This document shows, piece after piece, positions 21,991 through 33,489 of a stretch of 64,000 nucleotides of DNA; position 1 is the first letter of the stretch; every line of letters starts with the position of its first letter. This stretch comes from Ovis canadensis (taxonomy: Eukaryota; Chordata; Mammalia; Artiodactyla; Bovidae), in assembly GCF_042477335.2 (NCBI RefSeq), contig NC_091260.1, positions 58,243,501 through 58,307,500 of the forward strand. The letters run 5' to 3'. The notes beneath the pieces were generated by a model. That model was given only the letters and a program-made list of their open reading frames with translations. It made no database searches and was not told the DNA's origin. Both the position numbers and the translations under genes were made by a program.

Positions 21991-22345
21991 TCATGATAGT
22001 ACATTTCTTGTTAGTGTCAAATAATATTCCATACTCTAGATGTACCATAGTTAATTTATCCATTCACCTACTGAAGACATATTTGGGTCCAAGTTTTGGC
22101 AACTAAGGATAAAGCCACTATCATCATACAGATTTTGTATGGACACAAGTTTTCAACTCATTGCAGTAAGTATTAATATCAAGAAGTGTGATGGCCAGAT
22201 TAGATGGTAAGAGTGTGTTTAGTTTTATAAGAAACTGCCAACTTGTCTGCCAAAGTGGCTATACCATCTTGCATTTCCACAGAAGCAAATGAGAGTTCCT
22301 GTTGCTATCCATCTCTCTCAACATTATTCTTGAATATCCAGATTT
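21991..22345 (-). mobile_element. Ancient L1M 3' region, part 2 of the nest
   Basis: It resumes the element that stopped at 21407 (tttatccattcaccta and ccaagttttggcaact blocks at 22049-22110). The continuity across 580 bases of inserted L1 gives the order of events. Confidence 0.65.
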
Positions 22346-22370
22346 GTTCAAGGCAATCACAAAAATTATT

Positions 22371-23053
22371 TTAAAAATTATTGGAGTATGGTGGCTTTAC
22401 AATGTTGTGGTAGTTTCAAATGTACTATAAAGTGAATCAGCTCTATGTATACATATATCCCCTCTTTATAATTTTCTTCCCATTTACATCACTAGAGAAC
22501 ATTGAGTAGAGTTCCTTGTACTATACAGTATGCTCTCATTAGTTAGCTATTTTATACATAGTATCTATAGTGTATTAATATATATGTTAATTTTGATCTC
22601 CCAATTCATCCCACCCCTCCTTCCCACCTTGATATCCATATGTTTGTTCTCTACATTCGTGTTTCTATTACTGATTTTTTAATAAAAACATCTATGCCAT
22701 TTTTTTTCAGATTCTGTGTATATGAAATAATATATAATGTTTGTTTTTCTCTTTCTGACTTTCTTCACTGCATATGACAGTCTCTAGTTCCATCCATGTC
22801 TCTACAAACTCCATTCCTTTTATGGCTGAGTAATATTCCATTGTCTATGTGTACCATATCTTCTTTATCCATTCCTCTGTTGATGGACATGTAGGTTGTT
22901 TCCATGTCCTGTCTATTATATAATAAATGGTGCTGTAATGAACATTGAGGTGCCTGCACTTGTTTGAAGTATGGTTTTCTCAAGGTATATGTCCAGTAGT
23001 AGGTCACATGGTAGTTCTATTTTCAGCTTTTTAAAGGAAACACCATACTGTAA
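22371..23053 (-). mobile_element. L1, 3' UTR and ORF2 end
   Basis: A separate copy of the same class as 21576-21990, extending further into ORF2 (tggtagttctatttt block at 23009-23023). It abuts an MLT1 LTR at 23057. Confidence 0.75.
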
Positions 23054-23056
23054 TTG

Positions 23057-23362
23057 TAAGAGTTCTCATAAGAGGAAAACAAGAGGATCAGTAGTGAAGA
23101 AAAATGTCCTGATGGAGGCAGAGATCATAAAGATGCAGACACAATCTGAGGAATGGAGGCAGCTGATAGAGCTTGGCAAGGCACAGAACAGATTCTCCTG
23201 CAGAGCTTCTAGGAAAAGACAAAGCTTTGCTGACACCTTGGTTTTATCCCTGTTAAACCTATTCCAGACTTCTGGCTACTAGACTGTAAGGCAGCCCATT
23301 TGCTTTGTCTTAAGACCCTTCGTTTGTGGTAATTTGTTGCAACAGCAGTAAGAAAGCAATAC
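23057..23362 (+). mobile_element. MLT1-like LTR (ERVL-MaLR), 3' two-thirds
   Basis: The agacttctggctac and ggtaatttgttgcaacag end blocks (23266-23350) are typical of MaLR LTR 3' ends. The 5' third is missing, replaced by the adjoining L1. Confidence 0.75.
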
Positions 23363-23418
23363 GCTAGTGTATTTCACACTCAGGTGAAATCTGTGATTGG
23401 TATGAGTCCACTTCAGAG

Positions 23419-23626
23419 TGTGAAAGTGAAGTCGCTCAGTCGTGTCTGACTCTTTGCGACCTCATGGACTGTAGCCTACCAGGCTCCTCTGTCTATGGGA
23501 TTTTCCAGGCAAGAATACTGGAATGGGTTGCCATTTCCTTCTCCAAGATGTCTTCTTGACCCAGGGATTGAACCTGGGCCTCCCGCATTGTAGGCAGATG
23601 CTTTACTGTCTAAGCCAACAGGGAGG
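23419..23626 (-). mobile_element. Bov-tA SINE
   Basis: Complete, with low divergence over the body and the tRNA head at about 23570-23626. Confidence 0.88.
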
Positions 23627-25310
23627 TAGTCCTCTGTTTATCAGTCATTGTGCTTCCACAAAATGCCATAGAGACTACTCATCAAAAAGAATTATTTGGC
23701 ATCTTATGAAGTCTCTACATTTTGGAACTTTTAATATATTTAATATCTTTTAATATACAAAATCAAGTACAATCTGCACATGAATGTCCATGTGTTTGTG
23801 TGTTTATCTTCATTTTGAAAAATAATCTATGTCTCACTATGGTGGGGACATGATTCAAGTAATTTTATCACTATTTCTTATTTCCAGTGTGACTTTCTCT
23901 ATTTTCGCAGCTACTAATTGTTTTCTTTTTATGTTAACTTACATTTCTTAGGTTACTACTTTGCAAGCAGATACTGTTTTCTGTTCTCAACCGAATATAT
24001 GGTGGTCAAATATTTAAAAGTAAAAAGACAGAAAATTTTCTATATTTCTAAAATAGATTGAGTTAACTACATATGTAGTGTTGTGTATAAAGAGTAAATT
24101 AATTTCTCTACTTATTACATTTTCACATCAAAATTGGTCTAAAACTCCCTTTTGGAGACAAACTTTACAGTTTGGCATGCTTTGATATGTAGCTATTCAA
24201 ATTATTTTTATATTCAAATCCTCCATAATGTGTAATTTGTCACTTATAAAATTATACTTATTTAAGTAAAAATAGATGCTGGACATTTTAAATCTAAATA
24301 AATGGTTTTCAAAGCTATTATATAATAGAGAGTTAGTAGGAAAACTTGAAGCCTATATAATTTGGAATTTATCCTGCAGTGAACTTTATTAGGCCACAAA
24401 GTAGCAACCTTAGGTTTATATACAAATTGTAGCTCCTGATTGTATTTAGATACTAACTACACAGTACTACCACTCTTACTGTATTTAAATCAGCTGAAAT
24501 TGTTTCAAAATTAAAATTTATGAAATATTTGCATTTTTTAGAGAGATGTTCTTCCTTCTCAGGCCTTGAGAAAAAAGAATAAATCCTATTTTTACTTTAC
24601 TCCATGTCTGGATGTCTGAGGCAATTTTGCTTCAATGCCACTTTGAAAGTAAGAGGTCTTTTCATTCCCCTCCATCAGCTGAAAGTAATGAACCATCACA
24701 ATTCTCTGCCCATACTATTAATAGATTTGCAACTGGAGCAAAAGAACTTCAAGGCCATTTTTAGATCATGGAGAATTTTACAACAGTATCACCAGCAAAA
24801 GCCCATAGAAAATAGCACACAGGGCAAAACATACTTTTTGATGTGATAGAAAATTCAGTGTGCTTATCAAACTCTTAATACTGATATAGCATTTTTTCCC
24901 AAGCTAAAAGCACAATGCTTAAATTCTTTTTTACTGATGTTTCTAAATTAAGAAAATCTTTAAAATGTGAATATTAAGAGAACAAGTGAACACTTTAATA
25001 ATTCAGGAACATGCAATTTGAAATGAATATAAACTTCCTTTGGATTTGTATCCCATATAAGTATTGATACCATAATTTATTACTGTCAAAATATAAACAG
25101 TGGTAGAGCATAATGATTGTAAACTGTATCATTTAATTTGTTTTCATATAATTTCTCAAATATACATTAAAACAAATCAACCAGTCTTTGCAAAACTTTA
25201 GCTTAATAGAAATATGGAAAATATCTAAATATTGCATCTTGCAATGGCTTTGCAAAGATTCCAGAAGTAAGTTAACCACACACTATACATGACTAAAGAA
25301 GGAATGTGCT
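23627..25310. other. 1.7 kb AT-rich, no element recognised
   Basis: The 80-codon plus frame at 24604-24846 has a more balanced composition than its surroundings but no family likeness. I do not call it a gene. Confidence 0.5.
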
Positions 25311-25514
25311 TGTGCTTAGTTGCTCAATCATGTCTGACTCTTTGTGACCCCAATGAACTGGAGTCCACCAGGCTCCTCTGTCCATGGTGATTCTCCAGAC
25401 AGTACTGGAGTGGGTTGCCATGCCTTTCTCCAGGGTATCTTCCCAACCCAGGGATCAAACCCAGGTCTCCTGCATTGCAAGCAGATTCTTTACCATCTGA
25501 GCCATCAGGGAAGC
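25311..25514 (-). mobile_element. Bov-tA SINE
   Basis: Complete on the minus strand, with the head at about 25455-25514. Confidence 0.88.
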
Positions 25515-26932
25515 AAACAAGGAAGTCAAATAGTGAAGAAATAGTGATCAAATGATAAATTATGTTGCTCCATATGAACTAAAGTATTTACAAGTTGATT
25601 ATTCTCTCCTACTATTGAGAAAAGTAAAGAAAGCACTACTTTCTCTCGAGCCAAACTTTAGATTTCATTGAGATGGGATTAAATCTGATCCACAGTTATG
25701 TGTTCTCTCTAAAGGACTAAATCTAAATCTAAGGGCTATCAGTCCAGGCTATACAACAGAGTATTTTGAAAGATTTTTTTTTTTTTAATGAAATTCAGGT
25801 TTGGAAATTGAGTAGATCTATGAGATCATTCCTAGCTTCAATATATTTTGTTCAGGTGTGATTCTAATATAAAAGTGTAATTGAAGCCCATTGAACTAAA
25901 CTAATCATATCAGTCTTTTCATGGTGAATGGTCCTGTGTGCACCCTCCTAAATCAATCAATGGGATGAGATGTACTGTTCAGTATGTTGATACAAGAGTA
26001 AAGCTCAGTGTGGATATCAGAACATTATCTGATAAATCTGGGGACACAAATGAACTTCCTCTTGAAAGTTTGGTATATAAATATGGTATATGAAATTGCT
26101 TCAGTAACTCAGAAGCCTAAGCTAGCACAATGAGTGATGAAAGCCCAAGAGAATCAAAGAAATGTTGCTTTAGTCTTGATTATGCATCACTTGCATATCC
26201 AACCTTAATTGTTTGCATTTAAGCCAATAACCAAATTTTGTTGTCATTTTTTAATTGAATTTGAGCTAAGTATACTCTTGCATAAAATTTAAATTGCCTG
26301 AATCATATAAAAATAAAGCTTTTAAAATCTTGCCTTGCCATTTAATATTGCTTTAAATTATTTTTTGATCTTAAGCACTATGCTCATTCTTGATCTTAAA
26401 CTTTATCATATTACTTCAAAATGTCTCCTATATTTAATCTAGTCAGAAGAGAAAACTTTGGGAATATAGTAAGAAAAAAAAAATAGCACTTTGTTGTAGT
26501 TTTACAATATCTAACCAGGAACAAAGAAAAATCCCCTCGACATGTTTTTCAAAATACAGGTCCTTATTTTTGGATACAGCATACTAAAATTTCACTGGGA
26601 ATTCAAATTAGAGCCTTCATTTGTTAAAATTATAATTTATTTCCTGTGATTACTGTTTTTTTGCTGAAGATCGTTTACCTTGGAATGAAAGTACAAAATG
26701 TCTAAGATAAAATGAAATAATCACCATGCATTGTGAATTGCAGTATATGGCAAAATCACCAGCTTCAAACATTCATATGAGCAAAATAGAAATAATATAA
26801 TTTAGAAGCTAAACATTTTTTCAAGTATAAAATAGCAAAACAAAATTAAGAAAAACATAACAAAATTACTTTAAAAAGGGAAGCAAAAATTAAAGATTCA
26901 AATGTAGGAAACAGTATTAAAATAAGTATCCT
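25515..26932. other. 1.4 kb AT-rich, no element recognised
   Basis: No repeat landmark, exon or RNA gene seen. T runs at 25776-25787 and an A run near 26474. Confidence 0.5.
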
Positions 26933-26943
26933 ACTAAATGAAA

Positions 26944-27240
26944 CCAATCCATCCTAAAGGATGTTCATTGGAAGGGCTGATGTTGAAGCTGAAACTCCAA
27001 TACTTTGGCCACCTGATGTGAAGAACTGACTCATTTGAAAAGACCCTGAATGCTGGGAAAGACTGAAGGCAGGAGGAGAAGGGGACAACACAGGATGAGA
27101 TGGTTGGATGGCATCACTACCTTAATGGACATGCGTTTGGGTAAATTCCGGGAGTTGGTGGTGGACAGGGTGGCCTGGTTGTGGTTCACGGGGTCACAAA
27201 GAGTTGGACATGACTGGGTGAATGAACTGAACTGAACTGA
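26944..27240 (+). mobile_element. BovB LINE 3' end, 11-bp target duplication
   Basis: The terminal ~300 bases with an actga tail. The word actaaatgaaa lies at 26933-26943 and 27241-27251, identical on both sides. Confidence 0.92.
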
Positions 27241-27251
27241 ACTAAATGAAA

Positions 27252-28902
27252 AATTTAAATGCTTAGTTAATCACAAAAACGTGAAAATCATTTTTAACAC
27301 TTTCGGCAGAAATGGTGCTCCAGAAAAGTACCAAAATAATGTTTTACAAATTTCTGAGAGTATGAATAACATTTTGTTAATATTTTTATTTTAATATGTG
27401 TGTTATATCTACAAAAACAAAATGAAATAAAATATTGTGAGATAAAATGTCAACAGTTTTTTTACACTTGCCAATTCAATTTTTTAAAAATAAAACACAT
27501 ATGTTGACTTGAATGTACCCTGTACCATTTTTTTAAAATTAAACACAAATGCACAATGTTGCAGAAGAAATGAAGATGTTTAGTGGTACAGACCACTACA
27601 ATAAGAAAAAAAAACTTAAAAAATTAAACATTTTATAATTAACTGTCAATTCAATCTATAACTTCCAGGGAATAAAGTATTAAAACCACAATAAAGAATT
27701 TTTGTGTCATTAGCTATGGACATTTTAAGCCCCATGAAAATAAACTGATACAGTTTGTAAGCACTATAATATTAATAAAGGTAACACATCCATACGATAA
27801 CTCCTAAGACACATCACTAATAAAGTGAAGCCATAAATCCTATGAACCATGGATATTCCAATCAAAAGGGTAACAGCCAGGGTCTAAGATGTCATGAGGT
27901 TGTAAAGGAGCTCAGCACTCCTATGAACCATATCCCTTTGTTTTATGGGGGACATGTATCAATACTTGCTTATGGAGTTTATGAGCATATAAATAGAAAG
28001 ACATTAAAGTAATACAGAATAATTGCAACGACAGTGACATCTTTAATATTAAGTTATCCAGAAATCTCCTCTAATCTACTTATACAAAATAATATATATT
28101 TTATTATTACAAATTACAGTAGTAGATAATAATACATATAATTCTTAGCTCTTAGGAATATTAGCTAAACACATTTCTTTATTCTTGCTGTACATATATC
28201 ACAATAGTTTATTTCCTCAATACCTTTGAGTGGAAATATACATTGTAAAGTTAGCAATTAATAGTTTTAACTCTAATTTTTCATACCTGTTGGAAGTTAT
28301 ATCACAGAAATATCAGTTATTTTTAAAAAATGTATGCATAACCTTTAAATTTTGGAATAAACAAACATTTATAATCAGTATACTATTGACTATATTGATG
28401 CTTTTATATAATCTGACTGATTTAATTATCACTTGATTTATATTAACTACCATTGAAAAATTAATCTGATATGAGGAAATCCTTTTTTCCCATATGTAAA
28501 ATGATCAAGTTGAAAAAAATTGATTTTATTTTATAAATAAAGTACTTTTCATGATAGATTAAAAATTAACTAAATAGTGAGTTTCAGTCAGTATATGAGG
28601 TAAACTGTAATATGATACATACATGAGTTTTTCCTGACATCTGACCAGCTGTGCTCAAGATTTAAATATTTATCTTATAATCACAAGTGTAAAACCTTCT
28701 TTTGGTCATAATCTACTTTGAAAAATGTTCACACTTTTGCTTATTGAAGACAACAATTATATCAAACATTGCAAAATCAGTCACCCCATTAAAATATATT
28801 TTGCTTCTATGAATGAATCACATATTTAACTACTAATTCTTTTAAGTCTTAAAAAGTAAACAGTATCTTTAAAATGTCAGTCCCTGATAAAGTTCATTTT
28901 GT
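27252..28902. other. 1.65 kb AT-rich, no element recognised
   Basis: The only structure noted is a 13-base direct repeat (tcctatgaaccat) at about 27838 and 27920. No gene pattern. Confidence 0.5.
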
Positions 28903-29305
28903 AGTTGTTGTTTAGTCATGAAGTTGAGTCCAACATTTTTGACCCCATAGACTGGAGCATACAAAGCTCCCCTGTCCTGTCCTTCACTATCTCCTGGTGA
29001 GTGCTCAGATTCATGACCATTTGACTGGTAATGCTACCTAACCATTTCATCCTCTGCTGCCCTCTTTTCCTTTTGCCTTCAATCTTTCCCAGAATCCGGG
29101 ACTTTTCAAAAGAGTCAGCTGTTTGCATCAGGTGGACAAAGTATTGGAGTTTCAGCTTCAGCAACACTCCTTCCAGTGACTATTCAAGGGTTTATTTCGT
29201 TTAGAACTGATAGGCTTGATCTCCTTATAATTCAAGGGACTCTCAAAAGTCTTCTCTAGCACCACTACTGGAAAAATCATAGCTTTGGCTTCATGAACTT
29301 TTTCG
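28903..29305 (-). mobile_element. BovB LINE 3' end, diverged
   Basis: The last ~400 bases on the minus strand, with the tail replaced by a gttgttgttt run at 28903. It is more diverged than most copies here, so probably one of the older ones. Confidence 0.85.
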
Positions 29306-30017
29306 GAAAATTTCATTATATTTGACATGTAAAGAATGCACAACAACTAGGTTAATACAGCACAGGAATGCATCTAAATAGACCAGCAGGTTTGGTGGCC
29401 CTGAAGTCAGCTTTGGCAAATTCAAACAATCTAAATAAAAGCTAAATCCTAGGGAAACTATGGGAGAGAATGAAGCTGAAAGGGAGCTGTGACTATTCTG
29501 AGCCGTGTTAAAGGGTTCGTATTATAAACATGGTTTCCTATAACTTTCTTTAACAGTTACTCATTCATTCATGCAAAAATTGCACAGAATATAAAATTTG
29601 ATTAGTGTTGAATTTATGTAATTTCCATGCAGCAAAAGAACAAAAGAACACCTACAAGTGAATGACATATCAATAATATGAGATTTAACAGAACTCATGA
29701 CAACATACAGTAAATCATATTTACAGTAAAACATGAAAAATCAAGCATGTGAAATGAGATATTTAATTTAAAAAAGTTTGCAAAACAAAAGAAATCCAAG
29801 TAAGTAAAAAAAAATAAAATGTAAAATGAAAGGAGAAGCAAACAACAGTTATCAATCAAAACCTGTTACATTGAAAAAGATGAGTAATAGAGAAATGCTA
29901 CTGAGGAATGTCATCAGGAAAGGGAAAAAGAATGTGCAACTCTGAATGCAAAAATTAGAGGTGCATGGGTACAGTTGGATTATTTTTTTCATTGAAATAT
30001 GGTAACTTCTACTTCTT
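29306..30017. other. No feature recognised
   Basis: A-rich anonymous sequence. Nothing supports a gene or known repeat. Confidence 0.5.
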
Positions 30018-30258
30018 CTTTGTTGATTATGCTAAGCCTTTGACTGTGTGGATCACAACAAATTGTGGGAAATTCTTAAAGAGATGGGAATAGCAGACCA
30101 CCTTACGAGCCTCCTGAGATATCTATATACAAGTCAAGAAGCAAAAGTTAGAACAATACATGGAGCAAGAGACTGGTTCCAAATCAGGAAAGGAGTATGT
30201 CAAGGCTGTATATTATCACCCTGCTTATTTAACTTATATGCAGACTATATCACGTGAC
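30018..30258 (+). mobile_element. BovB LINE fragment, RT finger/palm segment
   Basis: It covers the RT part from the cctttgactgtgtggatcac block to the ttatatgcag block. The same 240 bases occur again at about 30840-31048 in the following element, where they are in their normal order, so this is a partial duplicate or an independent fragment. Confidence 0.88.
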
Positions 30259-30267
30259 CTATGATGC

Positions 30268-31048
30268 ATGGACCTAACAGAAGCAGAGGATATAAACAAA
30301 AGTTGGCAAGAATACACCAGCAGAACTATAAAAAAATATATATATTTTCATGACCCAGATATCTGATGATGTGATCATTTGCCTAGAGCCAGACATCCTA
30401 GAATGTAAAGTCAAGTGGGCCTTAGGAAGCATCACTATAAACAAAACAAGTGGAGGTGATGGAATTCCAGTTGAGCTATTTCAAATCCTAAAAGATGATG
30501 CTGTGAAAGCACTGCACTCAACAAGCAAGGAAATTTGGAAAATGCAGCAGTGGCCACTGGCCTGTAAAAGTTCTGTTTTCATCCCAATACCAAAGAAAGT
30601 CAATGCCAAAGAATATTCAAACTACTGCACAATTGCACTCATCTCACATGCTAGCAAAGTAATGCTCAAAATTATCCAAGCCAGGGTTCAGCAGTATATG
30701 AACTGTTAACTTCCATATGTTCAAGCTGGATTTAGAAAAGGTAGAGGAAACAGAGATCAAATTGCCAACATCCATTGGATCATCAAAAAAGCAAGAGAGT
30801 TCCAGAAAAACATTTATTTCTGCTTTGTTAACTACACCAAAACTTTTGACTGTGTGGATCATAACAATAGATGGAAAATTCTTAAAGAGATGGGAATACC
30901 AGACCTCCTTAACTGCCTCCTAAGAAATCTGGATGCAGGTCAAGAAGCAAGAGTTAGAACTGGACATGAAACAATGGACTGGTTCCAAACCTGGAAAGGA
31001 CTACATTAAGGCTGTATATTATCACCCTGCTTATTTAACTTATATGCA
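30268..31048 (+). mobile_element. BovB LINE (outer copy of 30-33 kb nest), linker and RT part
   Basis: It starts at the ggacctaacagaagcagag block before the RT and runs to ttatatgca at 31048, where an antisense BovB interrupts. It continues at 31622-31865 and 32721-33352. Confidence 0.9.
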
Positions 31049-31621
31049 GTCAGTTCAGTTCAGTTGCTCAGTTGTGTCCCACTCTTTGTGACCCCATGAA
31101 TTGCAACATGCCAGGACTCCCTGTCCATCACCAACTCCCGGAGTTCACTAAGACTCATGTCCATAGAGTCAATGATGCCATCCAGCCATCTCATTCTCTG
31201 TCGTCTCCTTTTCCTCCTGCCCCCAATCCCTCCCAGCATCAGAGTCCTTTCCAATGAGTCAACTCTTCACATGAGGTGGCCAAAGTATCGGAGTTTCAGC
31301 TTTAGCATCAGTCCTTCCAAAGAACACCCAAGACTGATCTCCTTTAGGGTGCACTGGTTGGATCTCCTTGCAGTCCGAGGGACTCTCAAGAGTCTTCTCC
31401 AAAACCACAATTCAAAAGCATCAACTCTTCGGCACTCAGCTTTCTTCACAGTCCAACTCACATCCATACATGACCACTGGAAAAACGATAGCCTTGACTA
31501 GACAGACCTTTGTTGGCAAATTAATATCTCTGCTTTTGAATATGCTATCTAGGTTGGTCATAACTTTCCTTCCAAGGAGTAAACATCTCTTAATTTCATG
31601 CCATGGCACGATGGCATGATG
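31049..31621 (-). mobile_element. BovB LINE 3' end, first antisense insertion
   Basis: Actga tail at 31049 and C-terminal region to about 31600 on the minus strand. The word tatatgca is duplicated at 31041-31048 and 31622-31629. The last ~20 bases (31601-31621) are not BovB and form a small palindrome with the preceding catg. Confidence 0.92.
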
Positions 31622-31865
31622 TATATGCAAAGTACATCATGCCAAATGCCAGGATGGATGAAACACAGGCTGGAATCAAGCACAGGCTGGAATCAAAAAT
31701 TGCCAGGAAAAATATCAATAACCTCAGACATGCAGATGATACCACCTTTATGACAGACGTGAAGAGGAACTGAAGAGCCTCTTGATGAAGGTGAAAGAGG
31801 AGAGTGACAAAGCTGGTTTAAAACTCAACATGAAAAAATGAAGATCATGGCATCTGGTCCCATAA
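31622..31865 (+). mobile_element. BovB LINE (outer copy), RT catalytic segment between two insertions
   Basis: It continues from 31048. The catalytic motif reads HADD (31729-31740). A 20-base duplication of cacaggctggaatcaa type lies at 31665-31695. It breaks at about 31865 in the ggtcccat block. Confidence 0.9.
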
Positions 31866-32720
31866 GTTCAGTTCAGTTCAGTTCAGTTGCTCAGTCGTGT
31901 CCAATTCTTTGCGACACCATCAGTTGCAGCACACCAGGCCTCCCTGTCCATCACTAACTCCCGGAGTTCACTCAAACTCATGTCCATCGAGTCGGTGATG
32001 GCATCCAGCCATCTTATCCTATGTTGTCCCCTTTTCCTCCTGCCCCCAATCCCTCCCAGCATCAGAGTCTTTTCCAATGAATCAACTCTTTGCATGAGGT
32101 GGCCAAAGTACTGGAGCTTCAGCTTTAGCATCATTCCCTCCAAAGAAATTCCAGGGCTGATCTCCTTCAGAATGGACTGGTTGGATTTCCTTGCAGTCCA
32201 AGGTATTCTCAGGAGTCTTCTCCAACACCACAGTTCAAAAGCATCAATACTGCGGCGCTCAGCTTTATTCACAGTCCAACTCTCGCATCCATACATGACC
32301 ACAGGAAAAACCATAGCCTTGACTAGACGGACCTTTGTTGGCAAAGTAATGTCTCTGTTTTTCAATATGCTATCTAGGTTGGCCATAACTTTTCTTCCAA
32401 GGAGTAAGTGTGTGGTTGTTTTTTTTTTTTTAATTTCATGGCTGCAGTCACCATCTGCAGTGATTTCATGCTCTTCATTTACTGAATGTTGAGCTTTAAG
32501 CCAACTTTTTCACTCTCCACTTTCACTTTCATCAAGAGGCTTTTTAGGTCCTCTTCACTTTCTGCCATAAGGGTGGTGTCATCTGCATATCTGAAGTTAT
32601 TGATATTTCTCCTGGCAATCTTCTAGCTTGTGCTTCTTCCAGCCCAGCGTTTCTCATGATGTACTCTACATATAAGTTAAATTAGCAGGGTGACGATATA
32701 CAGCCTTGACGTACTCCTTT
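31866..32720 (-). mobile_element. BovB LINE RT-to-3' end, second antisense insertion
   Basis: Four or more actga tail units at 31866-31888, then 167 open codons of the C-terminal domain (31883-32386), a T run at 32419-32431, an ~85-base deletion near 32465 and the RT catalytic block with intact YADD (32578-32589). It ends at 32720. No target duplication, and a few outer-element bases are missing at the site. Confidence 0.92.
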
Positions 32721-33352
32721 TGGCAAATAGATGGGCTAACAATGGAAACAGCTAGAGACTTTATTTTCTTGGGCTCCAAAGTCACTGCAGATTGAATTGA
32801 AGTCACTGCAGCCATGAAATTAAAAGATGCTTGCAGTTTGGAAGAAAAGCTATGACCAACCTAGACAAATATTAAAAAGCAGAGACATTACGTTACTGAC
32901 AAAGGTCCATCTAGTAAAAGCTATGGTTTTTTCAGTAGTCATATATGGATATGAAATCTGAACCATAAAGAAAGCTGAGCACCAAAGAATTGTTGCTTTT
33001 GAACTGTTGTGTTGGAGAAGACTCTTGAGTGTCCCTTGGACTGCAAGGAGGTCAATCCAGTCAATCCTAAATAAGTCCTGAATATTCATTGGAAAGACTG
33101 ATGCTGAAACTCCAATACTTTGGCCAGCTGATGTGAAGAGCTAGCTCATTGCAAAAGACCCTGATAATGAGAAAGATTGAAGGCAGGAGGAGAAGGGGAC
33201 AACAGAGGATGTGACGTATGGATGCCATCAGTGACTCGATGGACATGAGTTTGAGCAAGCTCTGGGAGTTGGTTATGGACAGGGAAGCCTGGTGTGCTGC
33301 AGTCCATGGGGTCACAAAGATTTGGACATAGCCGAGCCACTGAACTGAACTG
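32721..33352 (+). mobile_element. BovB LINE (outer copy), C-terminal region and 3' end
   Basis: It resumes at ggcaaatagatggg after the second insertion and runs to the actga tail at about 33352. A partial duplication of the gtcactgcag block lies at 32780-32808. Confidence 0.9.
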
Positions 33353-33489
33353 AACATCTTCATACCAATAAGTGTAAAAACAATATTATGCATGCATACT
33401 GTATAAAAATATGTGAATGGCCTGGTAAAAAGCAATTATATTTTTCTTTTCCTAATGTGTTAAAAATGGAAGGGCATTACAAATATTTT

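Noticed and set aside
24604..24846. 80-codon frame in a repeat-free stretch
   Set aside because: No family likeness, no splice context and no conservation information. Length is within chance for this window.
31887..32492. 201-codon plus-strand frame
   Set aside because: Antisense to the BovB C-terminal domain and mirrored in other copies. Explained by codon composition, with no independent support.
30018..33352. A new multi-ORF mobile system suggested by many same-family frames in both orientations
   Set aside because: All frames align to different parts of one known LINE polyprotein. The arrangement is explained by nested insertions.
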